Of a stretch of DNA of 5,627 bases, positions 1 to 5,567 are shown one piece after another. Origin of the DNA: CAG-791 sp963591995 (GTDB lineage Bacteria; Bacillota; Clostridia; Lachnospirales; Lachnospiraceae). Position 1 is the first letter of the stretch, and each line of letters begins with the position of its first letter. The DNA lies in NCBI GenBank assembly GCA_963591995.1, contig CAVAUJ010000112.1, positions 1 to 5,627 on the forward strand. Reading direction: 5' to 3'. The notes under the pieces were generated by a model, which worked only from the letters and a program-made list of their open reading frames with translations, ran no database searches and was not told where the DNA came from. Made by a program: the position numbers and the translations under genes.

Positions 1-3
1 CAG

Positions 4-23
4 AAAAAAGTTCTGCTATGCAG
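4..23 (-). terminator. weak candidate terminator at the end of arcC
   Basis: On the minus strand a short hairpin (CTGC-ATA-GCAG, 13-23) overlaps the arcC stop codon and is followed by AAC and a run of six T (complement of 4-9). The stem is only 4 bp, and a competing 5-bp pairing, CAGAA/TTCTG, exists at 1-15. The true terminator may lie beyond the window edge. Confidence 0.25.
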
Positions 24-960
24 TGATCACCGTACCGGCACGTCCCGCAATGGCGGCGGTGGCGCACTCTGCGGTGGTGATGATCGCGCGGCCGTTCGGA
101 TTGGCCTTCAGATAGGCAATGGCGGCCTGGATCTTGGGCAGCATGTCGTTGACGCCGAATTCGCCGTCTGCCAGATATTGCTCCGCTTCCTTTACCGTAA
201 TGTTACCGATGGCGGTCTGCTCCGGAGAACCGTAATGCAGGAAGGCGTTGGAAACACTGGTGAGGATCAAGAGGACATCGGCCTGAAGGTCACTTGCCAG
301 CTTGCCGGCGATGTCATCCTTTTCAATCACGGCAGAAGCACCCTGCAGGGCGGTTTCCTGCATGATCACGGGGATTCCGCCGCCGCCGCAGCAAATCACG
401 GTCTGTCCGTTGTCTGCCAGCAGACGGATGGAATCCAGCTCCAGAATATCCAGAGGCTTGGGCGTTGCGACAATGCGCAGAAAGCCCTTTCCCTCCTCTT
501 CGACGACATGATTGCCCTTTTTGATCTCATTATCCGCATCTTCACGCGACATGTAGCGGCCGATCTTCTTGGTGGGGGCATAGAAGGCTTCGTCATAGGG
601 GTCCACGCTGACCTGTGTCAGGATGGTGGACACGGGCGTGGAATTCCCGCGGGCGAGCAGCTCGGCCTTCAATGCGTTCTGAATATCATAACCCGCATAG
701 CCCTGGCTCATGGCGCTGCACACGCACATGGGGGCCGGAGAATAATCAATGTATATGCGGTGAAGCTCGGTCATCGCCTTGTGAATCATGGAGACCTGCG
801 GTCCGTTGCTGTGTGTTATGGTCAGCTGGCAGCCGGCTTCGATCAGATCGGCCAGATATCTGGCGGTGTAGTGCACCGCATCCCATTGCTGCGTGGTGGT
901 ATACCCCAGTGCATTGTGTCCAAGGGCCACCACAACCCGCTTCGTATTCGTATTGTTCAT
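16..960 (-). CDS. arcC: carbamate kinase (GHNALG-type)
   Basis: A 314-aa cytosolic kinase of the amino-acid kinase fold, the usual length for the family. It catalyses carbamoyl phosphate + ADP <-> ATP + carbamate, the ATP-yielding last step of fermentative arginine/citrulline, agmatine and some purine or allantoin pathways. Visible motifs: VVALGHNALG (10-19, where the classic enzyme has GGNA), HSNGPQV (50-56), SQGYAGYD (85-92), LTQVSVDPYDEAF (114-126), PTKKIG (129-134, substrate-loop lysine), TPKP (166-169), CGGGGIPV (191-198), IEKD (212-215, phosphate-binding lysine), NDMLPKIQAAI (271-281) and AIITTAE (292-298). The ATG at 958-960 is preceded by AAGGAGA (complement of 965-971) 4 nt upstream, which fixes the start. 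The gene is divergent from cysK. No ornithine carbamoyltransferase or deiminase lies within the window, so the substrate pathway cannot be read here. The H in place of the second G of GGNA is, from memory, normal for a clostridial subgroup rather than a defect. Confidence 0.93.
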   Translation of the reverse strand: MNNTNTKRVVVALGHNALGYTTTQQWDAVHYTARYLADLIEAGCQLTITHSNGPQVSMIHKAMTELHRIYIDYSPAPMCVCSAMSQGYAGYDIQNALKAELLARGNSTPVSTILTQVSVDPYDEAFYAPTKKIGRYMSREDADNEIKKGNHVVEEEGKGFLRIVATPKPLDILELDSIRLLADNGQTVICCGGGGIPVIMQETALQGASAVIEKDDIAGKLASDLQADVLLILTSVSNAFLHYGSPEQTAIGNITVKEAEQYLADGEFGVNDMLPKIQAAIAYLKANPNGRAIITTAECATAAIAGRAGTVITA

Positions 961-1018
961 ACAATCTCCTTATAAAGCATTCCGCAATATTCGTCCGTCG
1001 CAAAAAACGGATAAACGT

Positions 1019-1048
1019 ATTTTACCATAAAAGTACGGCATATGTTAC
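1019..1048 (-). promoter_or_regulatory. candidate promoter of arcC
   Basis: On the minus strand the -10 is TAAAAT (complement of 1019-1024) preceded by TGG, giving an extended -10 (TGnTAAAAT). The -35 candidate is GTAACA (complement of 1043-1048, 4 of 6 matches), 18 bp away. It predicts a leader of about 50 nt before the arcC start. A 5-bp hairpin is possible in that leader (994-998 with 1007-1011). The -35 lies inside the outer end of the inverted-repeat element. Confidence 0.45.
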
Positions 1049-1279
1049 TGTTCGGCCGCTCGCTAGCGACAGGGTGGCGGAGAATGTCCGGATCAGGGGC
1101 CTTGCGCGGCCTCGGTGCTTGCGAGCGTATTCTGCGAGCTTAGCACCGCTAGGTACGCGCACGGAACCGTTTTTGCCGAGTGGCCGTAAGGCCATCTCGT
1201 AGCTGACGAAGTCAGCGTAGTGCCCCCTGACCGGACAACTCCGCCAGGACCCGTCGCTTGGCAGGCGGCCGAACTGTAA
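1045..1279. repeat. 235-bp structured repeat element with long imperfect inverted ends (complete copy)
   Basis: The left arm 1045-1099 pairs with the right arm 1224-1279 in seven blocks: TTAC/GTAA (4 bp); 1050-1059 with 1265-1274 (10 bp); 1065-1070 with 1253-1258 (6 bp); GGG 1072-1074 with CCC 1250-1252; 1075-1082 with 1239-1246 (8 bp); 1085-1091 with 1231-1237 (7 bp); and 1093-1099 with 1224-1230 (7 bp). That is about 45 pairs, interrupted by a single T/T mismatch, one internal loop, and bulges A1071, 1247-1249, AA1083-1084/A1238 and A1092. The apical part holds more hairpins (listed separately). No ORF with ribosome site or family resemblance lies inside. A second partial copy starts near 5568. 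Possible flank signatures are a direct CTG (1048-1050, 1274-1276) abutting TTCGGCC...GGCCGAA, compatible with a 3-bp target duplication, or the inverted TTAC/GTAA. These readings exclude each other. It could be a MITE-like element, an ERIC- or Correia-like intergenic repeat, or a repeated noncoding RNA gene. I do not recognise a named family. Confidence 0.88.
1098..1216 (+). other. apical hairpin cluster of the structured repeat
   Basis: Read on the plus strand, the region between the two arms can form several hairpins. GGCC/GGCC (1098-1101 with 1108-1111) competes with the top of the basal stem. GGTGCT/AGCACC pairs 1114-1119 with 1142-1147. GAG-TGGCC, loop GTAA, GGCCA-T-CTC spans 1178-1198, so the loop is of the GNRA type. 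GCTGAC-GAA-GTCAGC spans 1202-1216. An alternative long-range pairing is CTCGG (1111-1115) with CCGAG (1176-1180). The combination of a long interrupted basal stem and a multibranched head resembles a folded RNA, or a folded single-stranded DNA substrate. Function is unknown. Confidence 0.6.
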
Positions 1280-1286
1280 ATAGGCG

Positions 1287-1315
1287 TTGACAATGCAGGA
1301 GAAGAGGAGTATATT
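1287..1315 (+). promoter_or_regulatory. sigma-A promoter of cysK
   Basis: A perfect -35 TTGACA (1287-1292), a 17-bp spacer and -10 TATATT (1310-1315, 5 of 6) predict transcription starting near 1322 and a leader of about 80 nt. The -35 begins 8 bp outside the right end of the 235-bp repeat, so the element borders but does not interrupt it. Confidence 0.88.
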
Positions 1316-1330
1316 TCTAATCAGTTCAAA

Positions 1331-1384
1331 CCTACGTGTTTAGTAGGAAAAGAAAAATGAGAGAACATTTTGTCACGATATCGT
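1331..1384 (+). promoter_or_regulatory. cysK leader: hairpin and 10-bp palindrome
   Basis: The predicted cysK leader contains a small hairpin, CCTAC (1331-1335) with GTAGG (1343-1347), and a perfect palindrome ACGATATCGT (1375-1384) ending 6 nt before the ribosome site GGAGG (1391-1395). The palindrome could be a regulator site or a weak structure near the ribosome site. It does not match a sulfur regulator box that I recognise, and the leader is too short for a T-box or S-box riboswitch. Confidence 0.3.
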
Positions 1385-1403
1385 AAAAGAGGAGGACAGA
1401 ATC

Positions 1404-2345
1404 ATGGGAAAGATCTATAAGAGCGCATTGGAACTGGTAGGACACACACCCCTTCTGGAGCTGGTGAATTTTGAGGAGAAGAAGGGCATCACGCAGACCA
1501 AGCTTCTGGCGAAGCTGGAGTATTTCAATCCGGCCGGTTCGGTGAAGGACCGCATTGCGGTCGGCATGATCGAGGATGCCGAGAAGAGCGGTAAGCTGCA
1601 GCCGGGCGGAACCATCATTGAGCCGACGAGCGGAAACACAGGAATCGGTCTCGCTGCGGTTGCGGCGGCCAAGGGCTATCATGCAATTCTGACGCTGCCG
1701 GATACCATGAGCGTGGAACGCCGGACCATTCTGAAGGCCTATGGAGCGGAGCTGGTTCTGACCGAGGGCGCAAAGGGAATGAAGGGGGCCATTGCCAAGG
1801 CCAATGAGCTGCTGGAGACGATTCCGGGGGCGGTGATTCTGGGGCAGTTTGACAATCCGGCCAACCCCAGAACACATTATGAGACGACAGGGCCTGAGAT
1901 TTGGGAGGACACAGACGGTCAGGTGGATGCATTTGTGGCCGGTGTCGGCACAGGCGGAACCCTCAGCGGAGTCGGCAAATATCTCAAGGAGCACAATCCT
2001 GCCGTGAAGATCATCGCAGCGGAGCCGGATACCTCTCCGGTTCTTTCCGGCGGAGCACCCGGCGCACATAAGATTCAGGGAATCGGTGCCGGCTTTGTGC
2101 CGAACACCCTGGATACCTCCATCTATGATGAGATCATCCGCGTCCCGAACGAGGCTGCCTTTGAAATCGGCCGCGAGCTCGCGCATGCCGAGGGCTTCCT
2201 GACGGGCATCAGCTCCGGCGCAGCCGTCTGGGCTGCATTGCAGCTGGCGGCAAGGGAAGAGTATAAGGGCAAGAACATTGTGATTCTGCTGCCGGATTCC
2301 GGAGATCGTTATCTTTCCACGGCTCTTTACAATACCGAGGCATGA
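1404..2345 (+). CDS. cysK: cysteine synthase (O-acetylserine sulfhydrylase)
   Basis: A 313-aa cytosolic PLP enzyme of fold type II. It makes L-cysteine from O-acetyl-L-serine and sulfide, the last step of sulfur assimilation. Motifs run in family order: NPAGSVKDR (42-50) with the PLP-forming Lys48; PTSGNTGIGLA (74-84), the substrate and cofactor loop; GVGTGGTLSGVGKYL (180-194) with the phosphate-binding GTGGT (182-186); KIQGIGAGFVP (223-233); GISSGAA (268-274) with Ser271 near the PLP ring nitrogen; and LLPDSGDRYLST (295-306). Length is normal for CysK, and there is no C-terminal CBS domain, so it is not cystathionine beta-synthase. The ATG at 1404 has GGAGG 8 nt upstream. The gene has its own promoter (1287-1315) and terminator (2394-2424), so it is probably monocistronic. 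No cysE is adjacent. It could use O-phosphoserine or homologous substrates, but CysK is the straightforward call. Confidence 0.97.
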   Translation: MGKIYKSALELVGHTPLLELVNFEEKKGITQTKLLAKLEYFNPAGSVKDRIAVGMIEDAEKSGKLQPGGTIIEPTSGNTGIGLAAVAAAKGYHAILTLPDTMSVERRTILKAYGAELVLTEGAKGMKGAIAKANELLETIPGAVILGQFDNPANPRTHYETTGPEIWEDTDGQVDAFVAGVGTGGTLSGVGKYLKEHNPAVKIIAAEPDTSPVLSGGAPGAHKIQGIGAGFVPNTLDTSIYDEIIRVPNEAAFEIGRELAHAEGFLTGISSGAAVWAALQLAAREEYKGKNIVILLPDSGDRYLSTALYNTEA

Positions 2346-2393
2346 GGAAAGCGCCCCTGCGGCGGCCGGAAAAAGTGAACAGAACAAGGCACG

Positions 2394-2424
2394 TCCCGGA
2401 AGGAAAAATCCTTCCGGGATTTTT
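2394..2424 (+). terminator. strong intrinsic terminator of cysK
   Basis: A perfect 10-bp stem, TCCCGGAAGG (2394-2403) with CCTTCCGGGA (2410-2419), has loop AAAAAT and is followed directly by five T (2420-2424). It lies 48 nt after the cysK stop and separates cysK from the MATE gene. Confidence 0.95.
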
Positions 2425-2436
2425 GCCGTGAGCCCC

Positions 2437-2464
2437 TTGTATTCTCAATGGAAAAGCATAAAAT
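2437..2464 (+). promoter_or_regulatory. candidate promoter of the MATE gene
   Basis: The -10 is TAAAAT (2459-2464), with a -35-like TTGTAT (2437-2442, 3 of 6) 16 bp upstream. It sits just after the cysK terminator, where a promoter is needed. The weak -35 limits confidence. Confidence 0.4.
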
Positions 2465-2495
2465 CCGATACAGGCTTGAACATTTTCTTGGTGCG

Positions 2496-2514
2496 GCCGC
2501 AGGCAGACTGCGGC
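2496..2514 (+). promoter_or_regulatory. GC-rich hairpin just upstream of the MATE ribosome site
   Basis: GCCGCAG (2496-2502) pairs with CTGCGGC (2508-2514) around loop GCAGA. The stem ends 2 nt before the ribosome site AGGTGAGGG (2517-2525). It might affect translation initiation, but no alternative pairing that would hide the ribosome site is obvious. Confidence 0.35.
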
Positions 2515-2529
2515 ACAGGTGAGGGCGGT

Positions 2530-3912
2530 ATGCAGAAGCAGAGCAGCGCGGTAAAGGATATGACAACAGGAAGACCCATGGGGCTGATCCTCAGCTTTGC
2601 GCTTCCGATGTTCGGGGGAATGCTCTTCCAGCAGTTTTACAGCCTGATGGATACGCTGATTGTCGGGCGGTTTCTTGGCGTGAAGGCACTGGCTGGGGTA
2701 GGGGATACCGGCTCGATTACCTTCATGGTAATCGGCTTTTGCATGGGAGTATGCAGCGGCTTTGCGATTCCGATTTCACAGCGCTTCGGAGCAAAGGACT
2801 ATAAGGACATGAGACGGTTCCTGGCGCATGCCATTTATGTGTGCGCCGCCCTTGCCGTGGTGATGACGCTGTTCTGTTCGCTCTATTGCAGACAGATGCT
2901 GGTGGCCATGAACACGCCGGAGGACATTCTGGAGTACGCCTACGATTACCTTCTGATCATTTTCATCGGGATTCCGACCAATTTGCTCTACAATCTGTTT
3001 TCCGGTGCCATCCGTGCACTGGGGGATTCGAAGGCACCGGTGCTGTTCCTGGTGGTTTCGGCCATCCTGAACATCCTTCTGGATCTTGCATTGATTCTGG
3101 TGATACCGATGGGAGTTGCCGGTGCGGCGCTTGCAACCGTAATCTCTCAGCTGGTGTCCGGCCTGCTGGCGCTGTATTACATGATTGCAAAAGTGGAAAT
3201 CCTGCGGATTCAAAAGGATGAGTGGGCATTTCGAGGCTATTATGTCAGGATTCTGGTGACGATGGGCTTTCCGATGGGGCTGCAGTACTCGATCACTGCC
3301 ATTGGCTCGATCGTATTGACGACGGCTGTGAACGGATTGGGATCGGCCTATGTGGCGGCGCAGACGGCTGCGGGAAGAGTGACCAATTTCTTCGGGACGC
3401 CGTTTGATGCGCTCGGGTCCACGATGGCAACCTACGGAGGACAGAACGTCGGCGCCAAAAAGCTGGACCGGTTGAACGAAGGACTGAAGAGTGCCTCGAT
3501 TCTCGGCGTTGCCTATGCTGTTCTGGCCTTTGTGATCATGATTTTCTTCGGAAGATCGTTGGCCGGGCTGTTTATCAGCGGAGCGGAGACGGAGATTCTG
3601 GACGCGGCAGCAGAGTATCTGGTGGTTTTCACGGCATTCTTTATCCCGCTTGCCTTTGTCAACATCATTCGCTTCCTGATTCAGGGAATGGGATATTCCG
3701 GCCTTGCCATTCTGGCGGGGGTATTCGAAATGATCGGAAGAACGCTGGGGGCTCTTGTACTGATTCCGCTGATGGGATACCTCGGAGCGTGCTTTGCCAG
3801 CCCGATCGCGTGGGTTCTGGCGGATGCCTTCCTCTTCCCCGCGTATTTCCATGTGCGAAGGAAAACCTATCGGCTCTTTCATGTGCCGATGGAGAAGAAA
3901 GAGGTGCAATGA
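2530..3912 (+). CDS. MATE family efflux transporter
   Basis: A 460-aa integral membrane protein with about 12 predicted helices (roughly 17-37, 57-80, 96-116, 138-158, 168-190, 193-217, 240-262, 268-290, 321-341, 361-381, 390-412, 418-440), the expected MATE size and topology. MATE proteins export cationic drugs or metabolites in exchange for Na+ or H+. Supporting motifs: MDTLIVGRFLG in helix 1 (40-50), RFGAKD (85-90) in the first cytosolic loop, GAIRALGDSKAPV (159-171), and the matching second-half segment IQGMGYSGLAIL (384-395), which shows the internal duplication. The ATG at 2530 is chosen because AGGTGAGGG (2517-2525) precedes it. The frame is open back to a GTG at 2428, but that lies at the foot of the cysK terminator and has no ribosome site. 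The gene converges with the DUF975 gene, with 27 bp between stops. The substrate cannot be predicted; the sequence fits the NorM/MepA/DinF superfamily only broadly. Confidence 0.93.
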   Translation: MQKQSSAVKDMTTGRPMGLILSFALPMFGGMLFQQFYSLMDTLIVGRFLGVKALAGVGDTGSITFMVIGFCMGVCSGFAIPISQRFGAKDYKDMRRFLAHAIYVCAALAVVMTLFCSLYCRQMLVAMNTPEDILEYAYDYLLIIFIGIPTNLLYNLFSGAIRALGDSKAPVLFLVVSAILNILLDLALILVIPMGVAGAALATVISQLVSGLLALYYMIAKVEILRIQKDEWAFRGYYVRILVTMGFPMGLQYSITAIGSIVLTTAVNGLGSAYVAAQTAAGRVTNFFGTPFDALGSTMATYGGQNVGAKKLDRLNEGLKSASILGVAYAVLAFVIMIFFGRSLAGLFISGAETEILDAAAEYLVVFTAFFIPLAFVNIIRFLIQGMGYSGLAILAGVFEMIGRTLGALVLIPLMGYLGACFASPIAWVLADAFLFPAYFHVRRKTYRLFHVPMEKKEVQ

Positions 3913-3920
3913 AAGGCAAA

Positions 3921-3941
3921 GGCGCAGAGCAGCCGGTTTTT
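3921..3941 (+). terminator. weak terminator between convergent genes
   Basis: GGCGC (3921-3925), triloop AGA, GC, bulged A, GCC (to 3934), then GG and five T (3937-3941). The stem is short and bulged. It begins 8 nt after the MATE stop and overlaps the last codon positions of the opposing DUF975 gene. On the minus strand the same stem is followed by TTTGCCTTT, so it may act weakly in both directions. Confidence 0.35.
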
Positions 3942-4740
3942 ATGCGGAGGCCCCGGATGCGCCCATGAGTCTGCGGTAATATGCGGTCAGCGTGGAACGC
4001 CGATAGGCTGCTACCCATAACCCTGCGGCACCGAAGGAGAGGAGCGTGAGGAGCAGCAGAGGAAGGAAGCTGAGCTCCAGAAAGAGAAGTTCTTTTTTGT
4101 GTCCCTTCATGAGACGGATGCTCCGGCGCAGAATCTCTGTGGCTGTCCGGTCCGGATAGTCCAGAAGCAGATACAGCGACGGGTAGAAGAGAAGCCGCCC
4201 ATAGATGCTCACAGCAACGCCGAGAAGGAGCAGAACAACGTAGAGAGCAAGGAGCGCATCGCTTTCCACCAGGTAAGAGCAGATGACTGCAGGCAGCAGG
4301 GCAACGGTCTGGAGCAGCGCAGGGACCAGGCTGAGGATCAGAATCTTGTCCTGGTTCTCGCGAAAGCCGAGAAAGAAATCGCGGATACCGGCCGGCTGGC
4401 GGAACAACAGCTTAATGTAAATACAGATCAGGCCATATTCATAGATGCCGGAAAAGGCACTGATAAAAAGAGAGAATATGCAGGAGAGGACGGTTCCCGT
4501 AATTCCGGATTCTGCCGGCAGGGCGGAGCCGGTGATGAAGTGCAGCAGCGTATACAGGACAAGGAAGAGAATGATGGAGCCAACGGCAAGCCCGAGATGT
4601 CCAAGGAGCGCGTGACGGCCCTCTGCCTTTAGGTCCGCACGGATGCTGTGCGGTGTCGCAGGTCGAACGGAGGAATCGGTATGGATCCAGCCATCGCAGG
4701 TTTGACCCTGCTGACCGGTACAGTTGGAATCGAATGTCAT
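3940..4740 (-). CDS. DUF975 family integral membrane protein
   Basis: A 266-aa membrane protein of unknown function. A polar N-terminus (1-45) is followed by hydrophobic segments at about 47-68, 84-112, 134-157, 161-180 and 218-246. The C-terminal half carries the features I associate with DUF975: RRSIRLMKGHKKELLFLELSF (positions 205-225), then a glycine- and leucine-rich helix and YRRSTLTAYYRRLMG (246-260). Members are common in Clostridia, with no established biochemical activity. The start is placed at the ATG of 4738-4740 because AAGGAAG (complement of 4747-4753) lies 6 nt upstream. An in-frame ATG ten codons earlier (4768-4770) has no ribosome site and lies within a hairpin. It follows the 199-aa membrane protein gene on the same strand after 62 bp, suggesting one transcript, and also has its own candidate promoter. 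Confidence 0.82.
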   Translation of the reverse strand: MTFDSNCTGQQGQTCDGWIHTDSSVRPATPHSIRADLKAEGRHALLGHLGLAVGSIILFLVLYTLLHFITGSALPAESGITGTVLSCIFSLFISAFSGIYEYGLICIYIKLLFRQPAGIRDFFLGFRENQDKILILSLVPALLQTVALLPAVICSYLVESDALLALYVVLLLLGVAVSIYGRLLFYPSLYLLLDYPDRTATEILRRSIRLMKGHKKELLFLELSFLPLLLLTLLSFGAAGLWVAAYRRSTLTAYYRRLMGASGASA

Positions 4741-4761
4741 GTTAATCTTCCTTTCGCAGGT

Positions 4762-4796
4762 GCCTTGCATCGGAAAAATCGCAAGGCGGTTTTTTT
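4762..4796 (+). terminator. terminator-like hairpin pointing antisense to the flanking genes
   Basis: GCCTTGC (4762-4768) pairs with GCAAGGC (4781-4787) around a 12-nt loop, followed on the plus strand by GG and seven T (4790-4796). As an intrinsic terminator it works only for plus-strand transcription, yet both flanking genes are on the minus strand. On the minus strand the hairpin has an A-run in front and would sit at the very 5' end of a DUF975 transcript started at the promoter listed next. Confidence 0.55.
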
Positions 4797-4825
4797 ATAC
4801 TATTAAGCCTCCGTTCCTCCGTCAA
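4797..4825 (-). promoter_or_regulatory. candidate internal promoter for the DUF975 gene
   Basis: On the minus strand the -35 is TTGACG (complement of 4820-4825, 5 of 6), the spacer is 17 bp, and the -10 is TAGTAT (complement of 4797-4802, 4 of 6). It overlaps the last codons of the upstream gene. The predicted start near 4790 gives a leader of about 50 nt that opens with the hairpin at 4762-4787. Confidence 0.5.
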
Positions 4826-5402
4826 AGGCAGAGGAGAGAAGAGCAAATGAGTCGGCGGGATACACGGGAGCAGGCTCATCTGTCTGCTCCTGAATCTGCA
4901 TGGTACCGTCCTGCAGGCTGATGCCGTATTGCTCCATGATCTGCTGCAGCATGTCGTCGAAGCTTGCACCGTAAACCTGCTCGGAGAGCCGGTTGATCTC
5001 AGACCTGGCAGAGGGATTCGTAAAGAAAATATACAGCCCGTAGCAGGTGGCGACCAGAATGGAAAGGTTCAGGGCAACGGCAATGATGCCGGTTGTGAAG
5101 GCTCTTCGGGCACCTCTTGTAAAGGTGGGCTCTTTTCCTTTGGAAAGGATCGCCAGAACGATGGCGATTGAGCCGAGGGCCAGAGGGAGCACAATGGGGA
5201 GAAACAGCGTGCTGAAGATTGCGGCGATGCCGAAGAAGGCGGCGGTTCGTCCGAGTCTTCGGCCGTATTCCGGCTCGGGGTGCCAGTTCGGATCATTCTC
5301 GAAGGTACCCTGACGGCGGTCTCCCTGCGTCTGTCGGTCGCGATCGTTGTTCAAATTCTGCCAATATGGATTCTGATGGGGATCGGTATAATATGTGCTC
5401 AT
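4803..5402 (-). CDS. small membrane protein of unknown function (DUF4190-like layout)
   Basis: 199 aa. Residues 1-50 are polar and rich in Q, N, D and Y. A 36-residue hydrophobic stretch at 53-88 has a central FLPIVLP and probably forms a two-helix hairpin. A further helix lies at about 103-127, followed by a 70-residue soluble tail with a likely amphipathic helix (131-158) and an acidic, Q-rich end. The polar N-terminus plus 'LPLALGSIAIVLAIL...GIIAVALNL' layout recalls DUF4190-type proteins, but this is shape rather than a firm match. The start is taken as the ATG at 5400-5402. The only good ribosome site, AAGGAG (complement of 5417-5422), is 14 nt upstream, which is longer than usual. An earlier GTG (5415-5417) overlaps that site and is rejected. 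It is the first gene of a probable two-gene operon with DUF975. Confidence 0.75.
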   Translation of the reverse strand: MSTYYTDPHQNPYWQNLNNDRDRQTQGDRRQGTFENDPNWHPEPEYGRRLGRTAAFFGIAAIFSTLFLPIVLPLALGSIAIVLAILSKGKEPTFTRGARRAFTTGIIAVALNLSILVATCYGLYIFFTNPSARSEINRLSEQVYGASFDDMLQQIMEQYGISLQDGTMQIQEQTDEPAPVYPADSFALLSSAFDGGTEA

Positions 5403-5454
5403 GTCGGAAAACAGCACTCCTTAAGCTGGTTTAAATTTGGAAAGTACAGTGTCG

Positions 5455-5483
5455 AGTATAATCTTTTCCGGAAGAGATGTCAT
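5455..5483 (-). promoter_or_regulatory. sigma-A promoter of the membrane-protein pair, with palindrome over the -35
   Basis: On the minus strand the -35 is ATGACA (complement of 5478-5483, 5 of 6), the spacer is 17 bp, and the -10 is TATACT (complement of 5455-5460, 5 of 6). Predicted leader is about 45 nt. A perfect palindrome TGTCATGACA (5478-5487) covers the -35, which could be an operator. Confidence 0.78.
5457..5462 (+). promoter_or_regulatory. perfect -10 box facing the second repeat copy
   Basis: TATAAT on the plus strand overlaps the minus-strand -10. No convincing -35 lies 16-18 bp upstream and there is no TGn extension, so this may be chance. If active, transcription would start near 5469 and run into the repeat at 5568. 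Confidence 0.25.
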
Positions 5484-5567
5484 GACACAGACGGATATTT
5501 CACGAAGATTTCATGGTATCGGTAGGAATCCGGGACAGAAGCCGTCACAGCAGGGTTATCGGTCACT

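Noticed and set aside
615..1202. 195-codon plus-strand open frame crossing the arcC start and the repeat
   Set aside because: Mostly antisense to arcC and then runs through the structured repeat. No ribosome site and no recognisable protein features.
1045..1279. Integron attC site
   Set aside because: The outer GTTCGGC/GCCGAAC pair faintly resembles attC core sites (GTTRRRY), but 235 bp is too long, the core consensus is not met, and the flanking genes are not cassette-like.
1045..1279. CRISPR array, tRNA or T-box leader
   Set aside because: There is one inverted-repeat unit rather than regular spaced direct repeats, no cloverleaf, no T-box signature, and the element is outside the predicted cysK transcript.
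2428..2529. N-terminal extension of the MATE protein by 34 residues from a GTG at 2428
   Set aside because: It begins at the foot of the cysK terminator, upstream of the candidate promoter, has no ribosome site, and the added residues are not MATE-like. ATG 2530 has a clear ribosome site.
4099..4632. 177-codon plus-strand open frame opposite DUF975
   Set aside because: Its composition, rich in Q, E and K, is what the complement of a hydrophobic coding frame gives. DUF975 on the other strand has family motifs and a ribosome site.
4741..4770. Longer DUF975 start at the ATG of 4768-4770
   Set aside because: There is no ribosome site upstream and it lies within the GCCTTGC/GCAAGGC hairpin. The ATG at 4738-4740 has AAGGAAG at 6 nt.
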